DNA from: Phyllobacterium calauticae
GTDB lineage: Bacteria > Pseudomonadota > Alphaproteobacteria > Rhizobiales > Rhizobiaceae
Length of the DNA: 64,000 bases
Reading direction: 5' to 3'
Assembly (NCBI RefSeq): GCF_019991125.1
Contig: NZ_JAGENB010000011.1
Location: 1 to 64,000, forward strand
Of the stretch, positions 15,889 to 24,456 are shown piece after piece. The notes beneath the pieces were generated by a model. That model did no database searches. It was not told where the DNA came from and saw nothing but the letters and a program-made list of their open reading frames with translations. A program made the position numbers and the translations under genes. Numbering within the stretch: the first letter of the stretch is position 1; each line of letters starts with the position of its first letter.

Positions 15889-16581
15889 TCACTCGATAAA
15901 GCCGAGCTGTTTCATGACTGCGGCTGTCAAACGGGCGCAGCGCTGTCCAGCGAATGGAAAGGCATCCATCAAGACCGGGCCGATCTGGTCGTCCAACTTT
16001 TTGCGTACGAGCGCACGAGCGCGATGCAGACGTGTCTTGACCGTCTCCACTCTGATCCCGAGCACCTCCGCTGTCTCCTCCTGACTGAGCCCCTCGATCA
16101 CGCGCGCGATAAAAACAGTCCTGTACACGTCGGGAAGAGCATCGGTTGCCCTTTCAACCATTTGCAAAATCTGCCGCTGTGCCATTAACCGCTCCGGGTC
16201 TTCACCTGTTTTGATGGGAAACGGGATGATCCGCGTGTCAGAATTCCGGCTCGTCGAAGCCGCAAGATCCGGCGCACGCCGCTTTTTGCGCAAACGTCCC
16301 AAAGCTTCATTGATGACAATGCGGGAAAGCCAGGTTGCGAGTGAGGATTCACCCCGGAACTGGTCGAGATGAGAGAAGGCAGAGCAATAGGCCTCCTGAA
16401 CGATATCCTCGGCTTCGCTGTCATCCCGAATGACGCCGCGGGCAATTCGGTAAAGCCGGCGATTATGCGTCCGCATTATTGTGCGGAAAGCATCGGCATC
16501 CCTGATCAGCGCACGTCGAACAAGTTCGACATCGTCCCCATGACCGGATGGGGACGCTGTCTTTGCCGGTAATACCATCAT
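15889..16581 (-). CDS. ECF-type RNA polymerase sigma factor
   Basis: 230 residues from ATG 16581, with GAGGAG 6 nt upstream. Region 2 lies at about 35-105 (EAEDIVQEAYCSAFSHLDQF, LATWLSRIVINEALGRLRKKRR) and region 4 at about 155-205 (GLSQEETAEVLGIRVETVKTRLHRARALV). The C-terminal tail of about 25 residues is short. No anti-sigma factor gene is adjacent, which is unusual; control may be by a distant partner. It is followed by the DUF4142-cupredoxin operon, and both promoters share GGGAACCTTTT-N11-CATC, implying that the sigma factor regulates itself and that operon. Confidence 0.92.
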   Translation of the reverse strand: MMVLPAKTASPSGHGDDVELVRRALIRDADAFRTIMRTHNRRLYRIARGVIRDDSEAEDIVQEAYCSAFSHLDQFRGESSLATWLSRIVINEALGRLRKKRRAPDLAASTSRNSDTRIIPFPIKTGEDPERLMAQRQILQMVERATDALPDVYRTVFIARVIEGLSQEETAEVLGIRVETVKTRLHRARALVRKKLDDQIGPVLMDAFPFAGQRCARLTAAVMKQLGFIE

Positions 16582-16604
16582 CCTGAACTCCTCTGGCCAT
16601 CATA

Positions 16605-16630
16605 GATGATATTTGCGGTAAAAGGTTCCC
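16605..16630 (-). promoter_or_regulatory. Candidate autoregulated promoter of the ECF sigma factor gene
   Basis: On the minus strand GGGAACCTTTT starts at 16630 and CATC lies at 16608-16605, with spacing identical to the element at 15858-15883. The inferred start point is about 17 nt before the ATG. Confidence 0.6.
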
Positions 16631-16745
16631 GGCGTCTTGGGCCTCACATCAATATGGGCCGAGACATTGAAGCAGTCTGAACGCTTCCAGGGCCGGCACA
16701 GAACAAGGTATCGATGTGATGGACATCAGCCCGCCAGATGATGCG

Positions 16746-17456
16746 TTAAACGGCCGACTTCAGCGCGACTCTCTTTTCAAGCGCCGCCGCGTCTTCCTTT
16801 CGCTCACTGTAGCGATCGGTGAGATAGCCGGAAATATCACGCGTCAGCAGCGTGAATTTGACCAATTCCTCCATCACATCGACAACGCGGTCATAATAGG
16901 CGGACGGTTTCATCCGGCCGTTTTCGTCAAATTCCTGATAGGCCTTGGCGACTGACGACTGGTTCGGGATCGTGATCATGCGCATCCAGCGGCCAAGCAC
17001 CCGCATCTGATTGACCGCATTGAATGATTGCGACCCGCCGGACACCTGCATGACCGCCAGCGTCCGCCCCTGCGTGGGACGGATCGCGCCCATGGCTAGG
17101 GGTATCCAGTCGATCTGCGATTTCATCACCCCGGTCATCGCACCGTGCCGTTCAGGGCTGGTCCATACCTGCCCCTCCGACCACAGCGAGAGGTCGCGCA
17201 GCTCCTGAACTTTCGGATGATCAACCGGCGCATCGTCAGGCAAAGGCAGGCCAGCCGGATCGAAAATGCGGGTTTCCGCCCCAAAATGCTCCAGCAGGCG
17301 CGCTGCTTCCTGGGTCAGAAAACGGCTGTAGGACACTCTTCGGAGGGAGCCGTAAAGCAGAAGGATGCGCGGACGGTGTGCCGAGAATGCTGCAGACAGC
17401 TTTTCAGGCTCCGGAATCTGCAGGACGCTCGACGCGACATTGGGCAAATCAGACAA
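16746..17456 (-). CDS. arsH: ArsH NADPH-dependent FMN reductase (organoarsenical resistance)
   Basis: 236 residues from TTG 17456 (SDLPNV), which lies behind GAGGGG and gives the usual ArsH N-terminus; the frame stays open to 17588 but that part is arsC in another frame. The flavodoxin-like fold shows the FMN phosphate loop [13 protein letters not shown] near residue 40 and [16 protein letters not shown] and [21 protein letters not shown] further on. ArsH oxidises trivalent methylarsenicals and aromatic arsenicals. The start overlaps the arsC end by 8 nt, so translation is coupled. Confidence 0.93.
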   Translation of the reverse strand: MSDLPNVASSVLQIPEPEKLSAAFSAHRPRILLLYGSLRRVSYSRFLTQEAARLLEHFGAETRIFDPAGLPLPDDAPVDHPKVQELRDLSLWSEGQVWTSPERHGAMTGVMKSQIDWIPLAMGAIRPTQGRTLAVMQVSGGSQSFNAVNQMRVLGRWMRMITIPNQSSVAKAYQEFDENGRMKPSAYYDRVVDVMEELVKFTLLTRDISGYLTDRYSERKEDAAALEKRVALKSAV

Positions 17457-17871
17457 TGCGCTTCCCCTCACTGTCGATGACGACTTCGCCGTCTTCCTTG
17501 GCGAAGGCGCCTTTTTGCGGGCTCGGCAGGATATCGAGGACCGCTTCGGATGGCCGGGCAAGACGCACGCCCTTTTCCGTAACGACAAAGGGGCGATTGA
17601 TCAGGATCGGATGGGCCTCCATGGCGTCCAACAGCTGCTCGTCATTCAAGGACAGGTCATCCAGCCCCAATTCCGCATAAGGCGTTCCTTTTTCGCGGAT
17701 AGCCTCGCGCACGGTCAGTCCTGCCCTGCGGATCAGATCCTTCAGTTCCTGTCGGGCGGGCGGCGTCTTGAGATACTCGATGACGGTCGGCTCGATGCCC
17801 GCATTGCGTATCAACGCCAGGACATTGCGGGACGTGCCACAGGATGGATTGTGATAAATGGTGACGGTCAT
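17449..17871 (-). CDS. arsC: Glutaredoxin-coupled arsenate reductase ArsC
   Basis: 140 residues of the E. coli R773-type ArsC: catalytic Cys11 in [10 protein letters not shown], then [14 protein letters not shown] and the arsenate-site Arg in [10 protein letters not shown]. It reduces arsenate to arsenite with glutathione and glutaredoxin. The ATG shares one base with the arsR stop (TGATG). Arsenite made here needs an exporter, and no arsB or acr3 gene lies in the cluster. Confidence 0.95.
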   Translation of the reverse strand: MTVTIYHNPSCGTSRNVLALIRNAGIEPTVIEYLKTPPARQELKDLIRRAGLTVREAIREKGTPYAELGLDDLSLNDEQLLDAMEAHPILINRPFVVTEKGVRLARPSEAVLDILPSPQKGAFAKEDGEVVIDSEGKRIV

Positions 17872-18275
17872 CAGACGGTCCTTTCTGCTTTGACCATGAT
17901 CGCATCAGACCGGGCGCGTTCAGGCATTGCGTTTTCCTTGGGCGGGCAACAGGGAACAATGTCGGCGATGAGCGGTGCGCAAATGTCCGGATGCCCTGCG
18001 CAGCAATCCTTCAGGAGATAGTTGATGGCCGCACGCAGCTTGCCGAAATTGGCTCTGTAGATGATGGAACGGCTTTGGCGCGCCGAAGTGATCAAGCCAG
18101 CGCGTGACAGGATCGCGAGATGTGTCGACATGGTGTTCTGAGGAACATCGAGCATACGGGCGATTTCCCCGGCAGCGATCCCCTCCGGCTCGTGCATCAC
18201 GATCAGCTTGAACGCATCCATGCGCGAGGGTTGAGCAAGAGCCGAAAAGGCCTCGATGGTGCTTTCTTTTTCCAT
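17871..18275 (-). CDS. arsR: ArsR-family arsenic-responsive repressor
   Basis: 134 residues from ATG 18275; upstream in-frame sequence to 18377 lies over the operator and is not needed. The winged helix-turn-helix (about 30-75, PQNTMSTHLAILSRAGLI) is typical. The metalloid site is not the usual alpha3 CVC but a C-terminal set, C91-C92 and C99 (DCCAGHPDIC), with a further pair C109-C110. This resembles the C-terminal As(III) site of the Acidithiobacillus ferrooxidans type. It should repress its own arsR-arsC-arsH operon through the operator overlapping the start. Confidence 0.92.
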   Translation of the reverse strand: MEKESTIEAFSALAQPSRMDAFKLIVMHEPEGIAAGEIARMLDVPQNTMSTHLAILSRAGLITSARQSRSIIYRANFGKLRAAINYLLKDCCAGHPDICAPLIADIVPCCPPKENAMPERARSDAIMVKAERTV

Positions 18276-18296
18276 ATATCCAGATTTACAGATATG
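18273..18296. promoter_or_regulatory. Probable ArsR operator
   Basis: Imperfect inverted repeat CATATATC (18273-18280), 10-nt centre, GATATG (18291-18296), directly at the arsR start codon. AT-rich 'ATATC-N10-GATAT' symmetry fits an ArsR dimer site; the position suggests repression of transcription initiation or elongation. Confidence 0.5.
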
Positions 18297-18401
18297 TTTG
18301 ATCGCTGTCAAGAACTGTGACTTGCCTCCATGGCGGAAGGACCGCGCCGGGAAATGCCGACGTCCTGATCGGCACATGGTCGGCCCTGCGCGGGTATCCT
18401 C

Positions 18402-18869
18402 CTAACTTTTTGGCCTGACCTCGTAATAAACCGACACCTTCCGGTCCGGTCCTTTGGCAACCGCAAAGACATCATAACTGGCACTGGGGTCATTGCCCAT
18501 GCCGAGAGACCCGGCGGGCATGCCTGGCACCGCCAGCCCGGCGATGCCAGGTTTTTCCGCAAGAAGTTTTCTGACCGCCTCCAACGGCACGTGCCCGTCG
18601 AGGAAATAGCCCTCGACGGTTGCCGTGTGGCACCCTTCAACCTCTGCCGGAACGCCGAAGCGCTTCTTGATGCCCGGCAGGTCGTCCGTGTTCACGCGTT
18701 CGACCTTGAAGCCTTCGGTCTCCATCGACTTCGCCCAGAGATTGCAGCATCCGCAGTTCGGGTCCTTGTATATTGTCATCACCGACGGCGTTGCAGCTTT
18801 GGCCTTGCCAACGGTCAGGGCAACAAAAGCTGCCCCGATGCCTGTACATAAGAATTCGCGTCTCTTCAT
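18402..18869 (-). CDS. DUF411 metal-binding protein, Tat-exported
   Basis: 155 residues. The N-terminus has a twin-arginine-like motif (RREFL) and a hydrophobic stretch ending AKA near residue 25. The DUF411 domain carries the metal-binding cysteines C39, C41 and C42 (NCGCC) and a later Cys-His (EGCHTATVEGYFLDGHVP). DUF411 proteins accompany copper efflux genes and are thought to handle periplasmic copper. The ATG shares one base with the cusA stop, so it closes the cus operon. Confidence 0.87.
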   Translation of the reverse strand: MKRREFLCTGIGAAFVALTVGKAKAATPSVMTIYKDPNCGCCNLWAKSMETEGFKVERVNTDDLPGIKKRFGVPAEVEGCHTATVEGYFLDGHVPLEAVRKLLAEKPGIAGLAVPGMPAGSLGMGNDPSASYDVFAVAKGPDRKVSVYYEVRPKS

Positions 18870-21800
18870 CAGCGTGTACCTCCAGCTTGCGGATTCATTG
18901 CCGCCGGTATCGGCAGGCTGCCCGTGTCATGCGCTTCCATCGCGCCTGCCACCCTCAAATTCCATCCCTTGACGATGCCATAGACGGCAGGAATGACAAT
19001 GAGCGTCAGCAGTGTCGATGAGATCATGCCGCCGATCATCGGTACGGCAATGCGCTGCATGACTTCCGATCCCGTTCCCGTACTCCACAGGATAGGCAGA
19101 AGCCCTGCCATGATGGCAACGACGGTCATCATCTTCGGCCGGACACGTTCGACCGCACCCATCATGATGGCTTCATTGAGATCGGCTCGTGTAAACACGC
19201 CCCCGCTTGCCGCCCGTCTTGTCCGGACTTCCTTCAACGCCTGATCAAGGTAGATCAGCATGATCACGCCCGTCTCGGCTGCCACCCCTGCCAGCGCAAT
19301 GAAGCCGACCGCCACGGCGACCGACGTGTTGAAGCCGAGCCACCACATCAGCCAAATGCCGCCCACCAGGGCGAACGGCAGCGACAGCATGACGATCAGG
19401 GTTTCCGTGAGCGCCTTGAAGTTGAGGTAGAGCAGCAGGAAGATGATCGCCAGCGTCAGCGGCACCACGATCTTCAGCTTGGCTTCGGCCCGTTCGAGGT
19501 ATTCAAACTGACCGCTCCAGGCGACGGAGTAGCCCGCCGGCAGTTTGACTTGATCGGCCACAGCCTGCTTGGCCTCATGAACATAGCCGCCGAGATCCCG
19601 GCCCGTGATATCGACAAAGATATAGACCACCAGTTGGCCGTTTTCAGTGCGGATGGAGGTTGCACCGCGGGTCAATTCGACCTTGGCGACTTCACCGAGC
19701 GGAACCGTTCCGCCGCCCGGCAAAGCAATCTGCACATCGCGGGCGATGGCTTGCGGATCACTGCGCTGCGACCGGGGATAACGGATGGTGACGCCGTAAC
19801 GTTCCCGTCCTTCCACTGTCTGGGTGATTTGCTGCGCGCCCAGGGCCATGGAGATGACATCCTGAACATTCTGGATCGACAGGCCGTAACGTCCGAGCGC
19901 CACCCTGTCCGGAACAATATCGAGGAAGTATCCACCGATGACCCGCTCGGCATAGGCGCTCGACGTCCCCGGAACGGATTTCAGCACCCGCTCGATCTGT
20001 CTTGCCACCCCTTCCATTTGAGCAAGATCCGTACCGTACACTTTGACGCCAACAGGTGTGCGGATACCCGTCGACAGCATGTCGGTGCGCGCCCTGATCG
20101 GCATGGTCCAGGCATTCGAAACACCTGGAAACTGCAAGGCAGCATCCATTTCGTTCTTCAGACTGTCGGCAGTGACGCCCGGCCGCCATTGCGACTTCGG
20201 TTTCAGGTTGATGATGGTTTCGAACATTTCAGTCGGTGCTGGATCGGTCGCCGTGTCCGCCCTTCCTGATTTACCAAAGACCGATTCGACTTCCGGAAAC
20301 GACTTGATGATCCTGTCCTGTGTCTGCAGCAACTCGGCAGCCTTGGTGACGGATATTCCCGGCAACGTCGTGGGCATATACATCAGGGTGCCTTCGTCGA
20401 GGTTGGGCATGAACTCGCTGCCAAGCTGGCGCGCAGGCCAAATCGTGACGACAAGAGCGGCAAGTGCGATCAGGATGGTGAGATACTTTGCCTTCAGGAC
20501 CATTGTGATCAGCGGTCGGTAGATGGCGATCAGAAAGCGGTTCACGGGGTTCCTGTGCTCCGGAATGATACGGCCGCGCACGAACAGGATCATCAGTGCA
20601 GGCACCAGCGTAACCGACAGAAGCGCTGCGGCAGCCATCGAGAACGTCTTGGTGAATGCCAGCGGCCCGAACAGTTTGCCCTCCTGACCTTCGAGTGTGA
20701 AGATCGGGATGAACGACACCGTGATGATCAGCAGGCTGAAGAACAGGGCCGGTCCAACCTCCGCCGCCGCCTCGATCAGTATTTCGACCCGGGGTTTGCC
20801 GGGCGGCGCACGCTCCAGATGTTTATGGGCGTTTTCAATCATCACGATGGCCGCATCGATCATTGCCCCGATGGCAATGGCAATACCGCCAAGACTCATG
20901 ATGTTGGCCCCCAGCCCCAGCCATTTCATGGCAATGAAGGCCATCAGGATACCAACGGGCAGCATGATGATGGCAACGAGGGCACTTCTGACATGAAGCA
21001 GAAAAATGATCGTTACCAGCGCAACGACAATGCTTTCCTCCACCAATGTTCTCTTCAACGTCTCTATCGCAGAGTTGATCAACGTCGAACGGTCGTAAAC
21101 CGGAACGATGTCGGTGCCTGCCGGCAGGCTCTTCTTGATTTCCGCCAGACTTGTCTTGGCGTTGTCGATGACCGTCAGCGCGTTGGAGCCGACGCGCTGA
21201 AGCACGATGCCGCTGGCAACTTCGCCTGACCCATCCATTTCGGCAATGCCGCGCCGTTCGTCGGGGACGATTTCCACGGCAGCAACATCCGAAAGCCTGA
21301 GCGGAACGCCATTCTCAGTTTTCAAAACGATATTCTCGATGTCTGAGACGTTCTTGAGATAACCGCGCCCGCGCACCATGAACTCGAATTCAGACAGTTC
21401 TACCGTCCGTCCACCTGTATCCATGTTGCTGGCACGGACTGCTGCGCCAACCTCGTCCAGAGTGACGCCCTGCGACTTCAGTCGGGCGGGATCGACGACG
21501 ATGGAGTATTGCTTGACGAAGCCGCCGAGCCCGGCAATTTCCGATACGCCTTCGGCCTTCGATGCGCCGAAACGGACGATCCAGTCCTGCATCGAGCGCA
21601 GCTCGGCAAGCGACTGTTCCTTGGCAACAAGCGCATACTGATAGACCCAGCCGACACCTGTCGCGTCGGGCCCGAGTGTCGGCGTAACGCCTGCCGGCAG
21701 ACGACTTGCGGCAGCATTCAGATATTCGAGCACCCTGCTGCGTGCCCAATACATGTCCGTTCCGTCTTCAAAGATCACATAGACGAACGACACACCGAAG

Positions 21801-22060
21801 AAGGAGAAGCCGCGGACGACTTTGGACTTCGGCACCGTCAGCATCGATGTCGTCAGCGGATAGGTCACCTGATCCTCGACAACCTGCGGTGCCTTGCCGG
21901 GATAATCGGTAAAGACGATGACCTGAACATCGGAAAGGTCCGGGATCGCGTCCAGCGGCAGTGTGCGGATGGCGTAAATGCCGGCACCGACCGCCATGAT
22001 CGACGCAAAGAAAACAATGACGAGATTGCGGGCTGACCAGTCAATGATACGTGCGATCAT
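18869..22060 (-). CDS. cusA: CusA-like copper/silver RND efflux pump (HME family)
   Basis: 1063 residues, full length for a heavy-metal RND transporter with 12 membrane helices and two large periplasmic loops. Helix 4 reads GGIAIAIGAMIDAAIVMIENAHKH, the form found in CusA/SilA (monovalent Cu/Ag) pumps rather than the CzcA divalent type. It would export Cu(I)/Ag(I) with the adaptor CusB. The start overlaps the cusB stop (ATGA). No CusC-type outer-membrane channel is adjacent; a channel must come from elsewhere. Confidence 0.93.
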   Translation of the reverse strand: MIARIIDWSARNLVIVFFASIMAVGAGIYAIRTLPLDAIPDLSDVQVIVFTDYPGKAPQVVEDQVTYPLTTSMLTVPKSKVVRGFSFFGVSFVYVIFEDGTDMYWARSRVLEYLNAAASRLPAGVTPTLGPDATGVGWVYQYALVAKEQSLAELRSMQDWIVRFGASKAEGVSEIAGLGGFVKQYSIVVDPARLKSQGVTLDEVGAAVRASNMDTGGRTVELSEFEFMVRGRGYLKNVSDIENIVLKTENGVPLRLSDVAAVEIVPDERRGIAEMDGSGEVASGIVLQRVGSNALTVIDNAKTSLAEIKKSLPAGTDIVPVYDRSTLINSAIETLKRTLVEESIVVALVTIIFLLHVRSALVAIIMLPVGILMAFIAMKWLGLGANIMSLGGIAIAIGAMIDAAIVMIENAHKHLERAPPGKPRVEILIEAAAEVGPALFFSLLIITVSFIPIFTLEGQEGKLFGPLAFTKTFSMAAAALLSVTLVPALMILFVRGRIIPEHRNPVNRFLIAIYRPLITMVLKAKYLTILIALAALVVTIWPARQLGSEFMPNLDEGTLMYMPTTLPGISVTKAAELLQTQDRIIKSFPEVESVFGKSGRADTATDPAPTEMFETIINLKPKSQWRPGVTADSLKNEMDAALQFPGVSNAWTMPIRARTDMLSTGIRTPVGVKVYGTDLAQMEGVARQIERVLKSVPGTSSAYAERVIGGYFLDIVPDRVALGRYGLSIQNVQDVISMALGAQQITQTVEGRERYGVTIRYPRSQRSDPQAIARDVQIALPGGGTVPLGEVAKVELTRGATSIRTENGQLVVYIFVDITGRDLGGYVHEAKQAVADQVKLPAGYSVAWSGQFEYLERAEAKLKIVVPLTLAIIFLLLYLNFKALTETLIVMLSLPFALVGGIWLMWWLGFNTSVAVAVGFIALAGVAAETGVIMLIYLDQALKEVRTRRAASGGVFTRADLNEAIMMGAVERVRPKMMTVVAIMAGLLPILWSTGTGSEVMQRIAVPMIGGMISSTLLTLIVIPAVYGIVKGWNLRVAGAMEAHDTGSLPIPAAMNPQAGGTR

Positions 22061-23475
22061 GGCTTCACCTCAGAAGGAGCAAGCGTATTGAGCGCTGACT
22101 TCAGGTTGCTTTCGGCATCGATCAGGAAGTTTGCCGACGCAACGACTTTGTCTCCGGCGCTGATTCCACCACTGATTTCGGCCATGCCATCGCCGCGCTT
22201 GCCGACCTTGACCTTGCGCGGTTCGAACTTGCCGTCTCCCCGGTCGAGGATCACCACCTGACGATCACCGCTGTCGATAACAGCGCTATCGGGAACGGTG
22301 ACAACCGGATCGCCGTTGCCGGAGGCGATTTCAACGTCCGCATACATATTTGTCCGCAATATCCCGTCCGGGTTGGACAACTCGATCCGGACGCGGGCGG
22401 TACGCGTCTGCGCCTGAATATCCGGATAGATCAGATCGACCTTTCCCTTGAACTCCTCGCCCGGAAGGCTGCGGACCTTGATCGTCACGTCAGCACCAAC
22501 CCGCACGGATCCAAGCTCATACTCGGGCACATCAGCCATGACCCAGACATTGGAGATGTCGGCGATCCTGAACAGCAAGGCACCGGGCGCTGCCATCATG
22601 CCTTCAACGGCCGAGCGTTCGAGAACGACCCCACGGCGAGGCGCAGTCAACGTGATGGATGACGGCACTTTCCGGTTCTCGCGGATGTCGGCAATGACCT
22701 TTTCCGGCACACCGAGATTTTCGAGGCGCAGCCTGCTGCCGCCATTCGATCCCGTGTTATCGGTTTTAAGATCGGTGATGTACTGCGCACCTGCCGTCGC
22801 GATTTCTCTGGCGTAGAAACTGACAAGCGGCTGCCCTTCAGCAATGACATCCCCTGTCGTAACATTGGCGACCTTTTCAACGAAGGCTTCCGTGCGGGTG
22901 GAAACCACGCTGACACGGCGCTCATCCAGCTGGATCGTTCCGGGAACCCGCACGGGCCGAATGATTGTGCCCATCCGGGCAACGGCCGTTTTCACACCCG
23001 ACCGTTGCAGTTTACCCGGCGATATCGTTACCGAGCCATCATTGGTGTCTTCGCCGTCGAAAACGGGAATATAGTCCATTCCCATGGAGTCCTTTTTCGG
23101 CAGCGGCGATGTATCCGGCAGGCCCATAGGATTGCGGTAATAGAGAACTTTGCGTTCACCGGGCTTTTCCGGCATTTTCCCAGCGGCGGGTTTAGCTTCG
23201 TCGAAACTCACATCTTCGCTGGCAAGCACCGGCCGGAATGCCCGCCCGTCCGGTGTTTTGGCCGGAGTGCCGGAATATTCCGGCAATCCATCGGGATGAC
23301 GGTAATAGATGACAGGACCCGTTGCCGGCATACTGTCGATGGTTTCCGCCTTTGCGATTTTCGGCATGAGGGCAACAACGGCTGTAGGCAGGCCATGCTG
23401 GCCTACCCAATAGCCGCCCGTTCCGGCCGCCGCGATGACGGCGACCAGAACGAGTGCGGAAGAAATGCGTTTCAC
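22057..23475 (-). CDS. cusB: CusB-like periplasmic adaptor with two heavy-metal-binding repeats
   Basis: 472 residues. An N-terminal membrane anchor (about 7-24) is followed by two copies of the small heavy-metal-binding domain (YYRHPDGLPEYSGTPAKTPDGRAF near 58 and YYRNPMGLPDTSPLPKKDSMGMDYIPVF near 112), then barrel-sandwich hybrid, beta-barrel and membrane-proximal domains of an HlyD-type adaptor. It links CusA to an outer-membrane channel and can hand copper to the pump. ATGA overlaps join it to both neighbours. Confidence 0.92.
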   Translation of the reverse strand: MKRISSALVLVAVIAAAGTGGYWVGQHGLPTAVVALMPKIAKAETIDSMPATGPVIYYRHPDGLPEYSGTPAKTPDGRAFRPVLASEDVSFDEAKPAAGKMPEKPGERKVLYYRNPMGLPDTSPLPKKDSMGMDYIPVFDGEDTNDGSVTISPGKLQRSGVKTAVARMGTIIRPVRVPGTIQLDERRVSVVSTRTEAFVEKVANVTTGDVIAEGQPLVSFYAREIATAGAQYITDLKTDNTGSNGGSRLRLENLGVPEKVIADIRENRKVPSSITLTAPRRGVVLERSAVEGMMAAPGALLFRIADISNVWVMADVPEYELGSVRVGADVTIKVRSLPGEEFKGKVDLIYPDIQAQTRTARVRIELSNPDGILRTNMYADVEIASGNGDPVVTVPDSAVIDSGDRQVVILDRGDGKFEPRKVKVGKRGDGMAEISGGISAGDKVVASANFLIDAESNLKSALNTLAPSEVKP

Positions 23476-23870
23476 TGCACGACTTTGAAAACGAGTTTGT
23501 TTTCAACGGTGCCCTCTTCACCCTGCACTTTTGCAGCGACCGAGAAGCGCCAGTTTCCCGCCATCGACAGGTTCGTCTTGAAGGAATAGACGCCCGCTTC
23601 CGTTGTTGGCATGGCCTTGGCCGGCGTGGTCATCATTTCCATGCCATCGGGCTGCATGTCGATGCGTGTTGCCGAAATGACGGCATTTTCGACAGGCTTG
23701 CCCGAACGTTTATCGATCAGCCTGACGGCAATAGTCGCCGCGTCGTTCTTCTGGATTTCGCTGGTGACCAGCTTGAATTCGTAGTCGGACGGGGCCGCAT
23801 GGGCCGAAGACATGGATGCGAGGAGAGCGGCGAGCGCGAGGCCCGCAAAAGCAGAACGGTTGATTTTCAT
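23472..23870 (-). CDS. FixH/YtkA-like periplasmic protein of the cus operon
   Basis: 132 residues with a signal peptide ending near residue 25 (AHA before APS). The rest is an immunoglobulin-like domain of the FixH/YtkA type (KNDAATIAVRLIDKRSGKPVENAVISATRIDM, AGNWRFSVAAKV). It contains methionines (DMQPDGMEMMTTPAKAMP) that could bind Cu(I). FixH-like proteins are found in copper export or cytochrome oxidase maturation clusters. It overlaps the cusB start by 4 nt, so it is the first gene of the tightly coupled cus block. Confidence 0.8.
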   Translation of the reverse strand: MKINRSAFAGLALAALLASMSSAHAAPSDYEFKLVTSEIQKNDAATIAVRLIDKRSGKPVENAVISATRIDMQPDGMEMMTTPAKAMPTTEAGVYSFKTNLSMAGNWRFSVAAKVQGEEGTVENKLVFKVVQ

Positions 23871-23939
23871 AGTTTCAAATTCCGATTGTCATGAACCGTG
23901 GTATGCACGGCAGTCAGCGCAGCAGACGCTACGCGGCTT

Positions 23940-23962
23940 GACGAGCGGTGGCACCACTCGTC
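23940..23962. repeat. Near-perfect inverted repeat upstream of the FixH-like and cusBA genes
   Basis: GACGAGCGGTG (23940-23950) and CACCACTCGTC (23952-23962) form a 23-bp dyad with one mismatched pair each side of the single-base centre. It lies between the Cys-rich gene and the fixH-like gene. It could be a metal-regulator operator or a terminator without T-run; another small hairpin, CCGTG/CACGG, is at 23896-23910. Confidence 0.5.
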
Positions 23963-23989
23963 GGAATGACGCTCGCGCGTCGATGACAA

Positions 23990-24370
23990 TCAGAGGCTTG
24001 GAGGTCGGTGCGGCGGATCGCCTATGCGTGACGCCAATGCTTCAAAGACAGCGGGATGAAGCAGGTCCTTTTGCCCGAAGATCGAAAAAGTATCGACATC
24101 CGCCATCGACAGGCTGGAAAAGCTGGCGACACACAGAACGTTCAATGGGCAGTCCTTGGAACAGTCGGGAACCTTGACCTGCTTTTCCGGGCAGCAAGAC
24201 ATGTCGACTGGCATGCCTGCCGTTTCAACCTTGTCGCCCATGCCCATCATGACGGGCATGTTCTGGTCGGCCATAGCCGCACCGCTCACGAAAACCGCCA
24301 TCGGCCCGAGCAGGAGCCCGAGCAAAGCGAAAGCAAACATGAACATACGGATGGCAGAATATCTCGTCAT
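23990..24370 (-). CDS. Cys/Met-rich exported protein of the cus cluster
   Basis: 126 residues, no family I can name with certainty. An N-terminal signal or anchor (about 9-30) precedes a region rich in potential copper ligands: MPVMMGMG, then PVDMSCCPEKQ and PDCSKDCPLNVLC, five to six cysteines within 30 residues. The C-terminal 45 residues are ordinary. Similar short proteins occur at the head of copper-efflux clusters. It is 119 nt upstream of the fixH-like gene on the same strand, and a dyad lies between them. A periplasmic copper-binding or sensing role is inference. Confidence 0.65.
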   Translation of the reverse strand: MTRYSAIRMFMFAFALLGLLLGPMAVFVSGAAMADQNMPVMMGMGDKVETAGMPVDMSCCPEKQVKVPDCSKDCPLNVLCVASFSSLSMADVDTFSIFGQKDLLHPAVFEALASRIGDPPHRPPSL

Positions 24371-24456
24371 TGATCTCTATCTGACACAAGCGTCTCGACC
24401 TGAACAGGTGCTCACCGGAAGTTGATGCAATTCCTGCCGGAAAGGATCGTTCAATG

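Noticed and set aside
24398-24409. ACCTG-AA-CAGGT dyad before the Cys/Met-rich gene
   Set aside because: Only 5-bp arms and no resemblance to known copper-regulator operators; kept out of the feature list.
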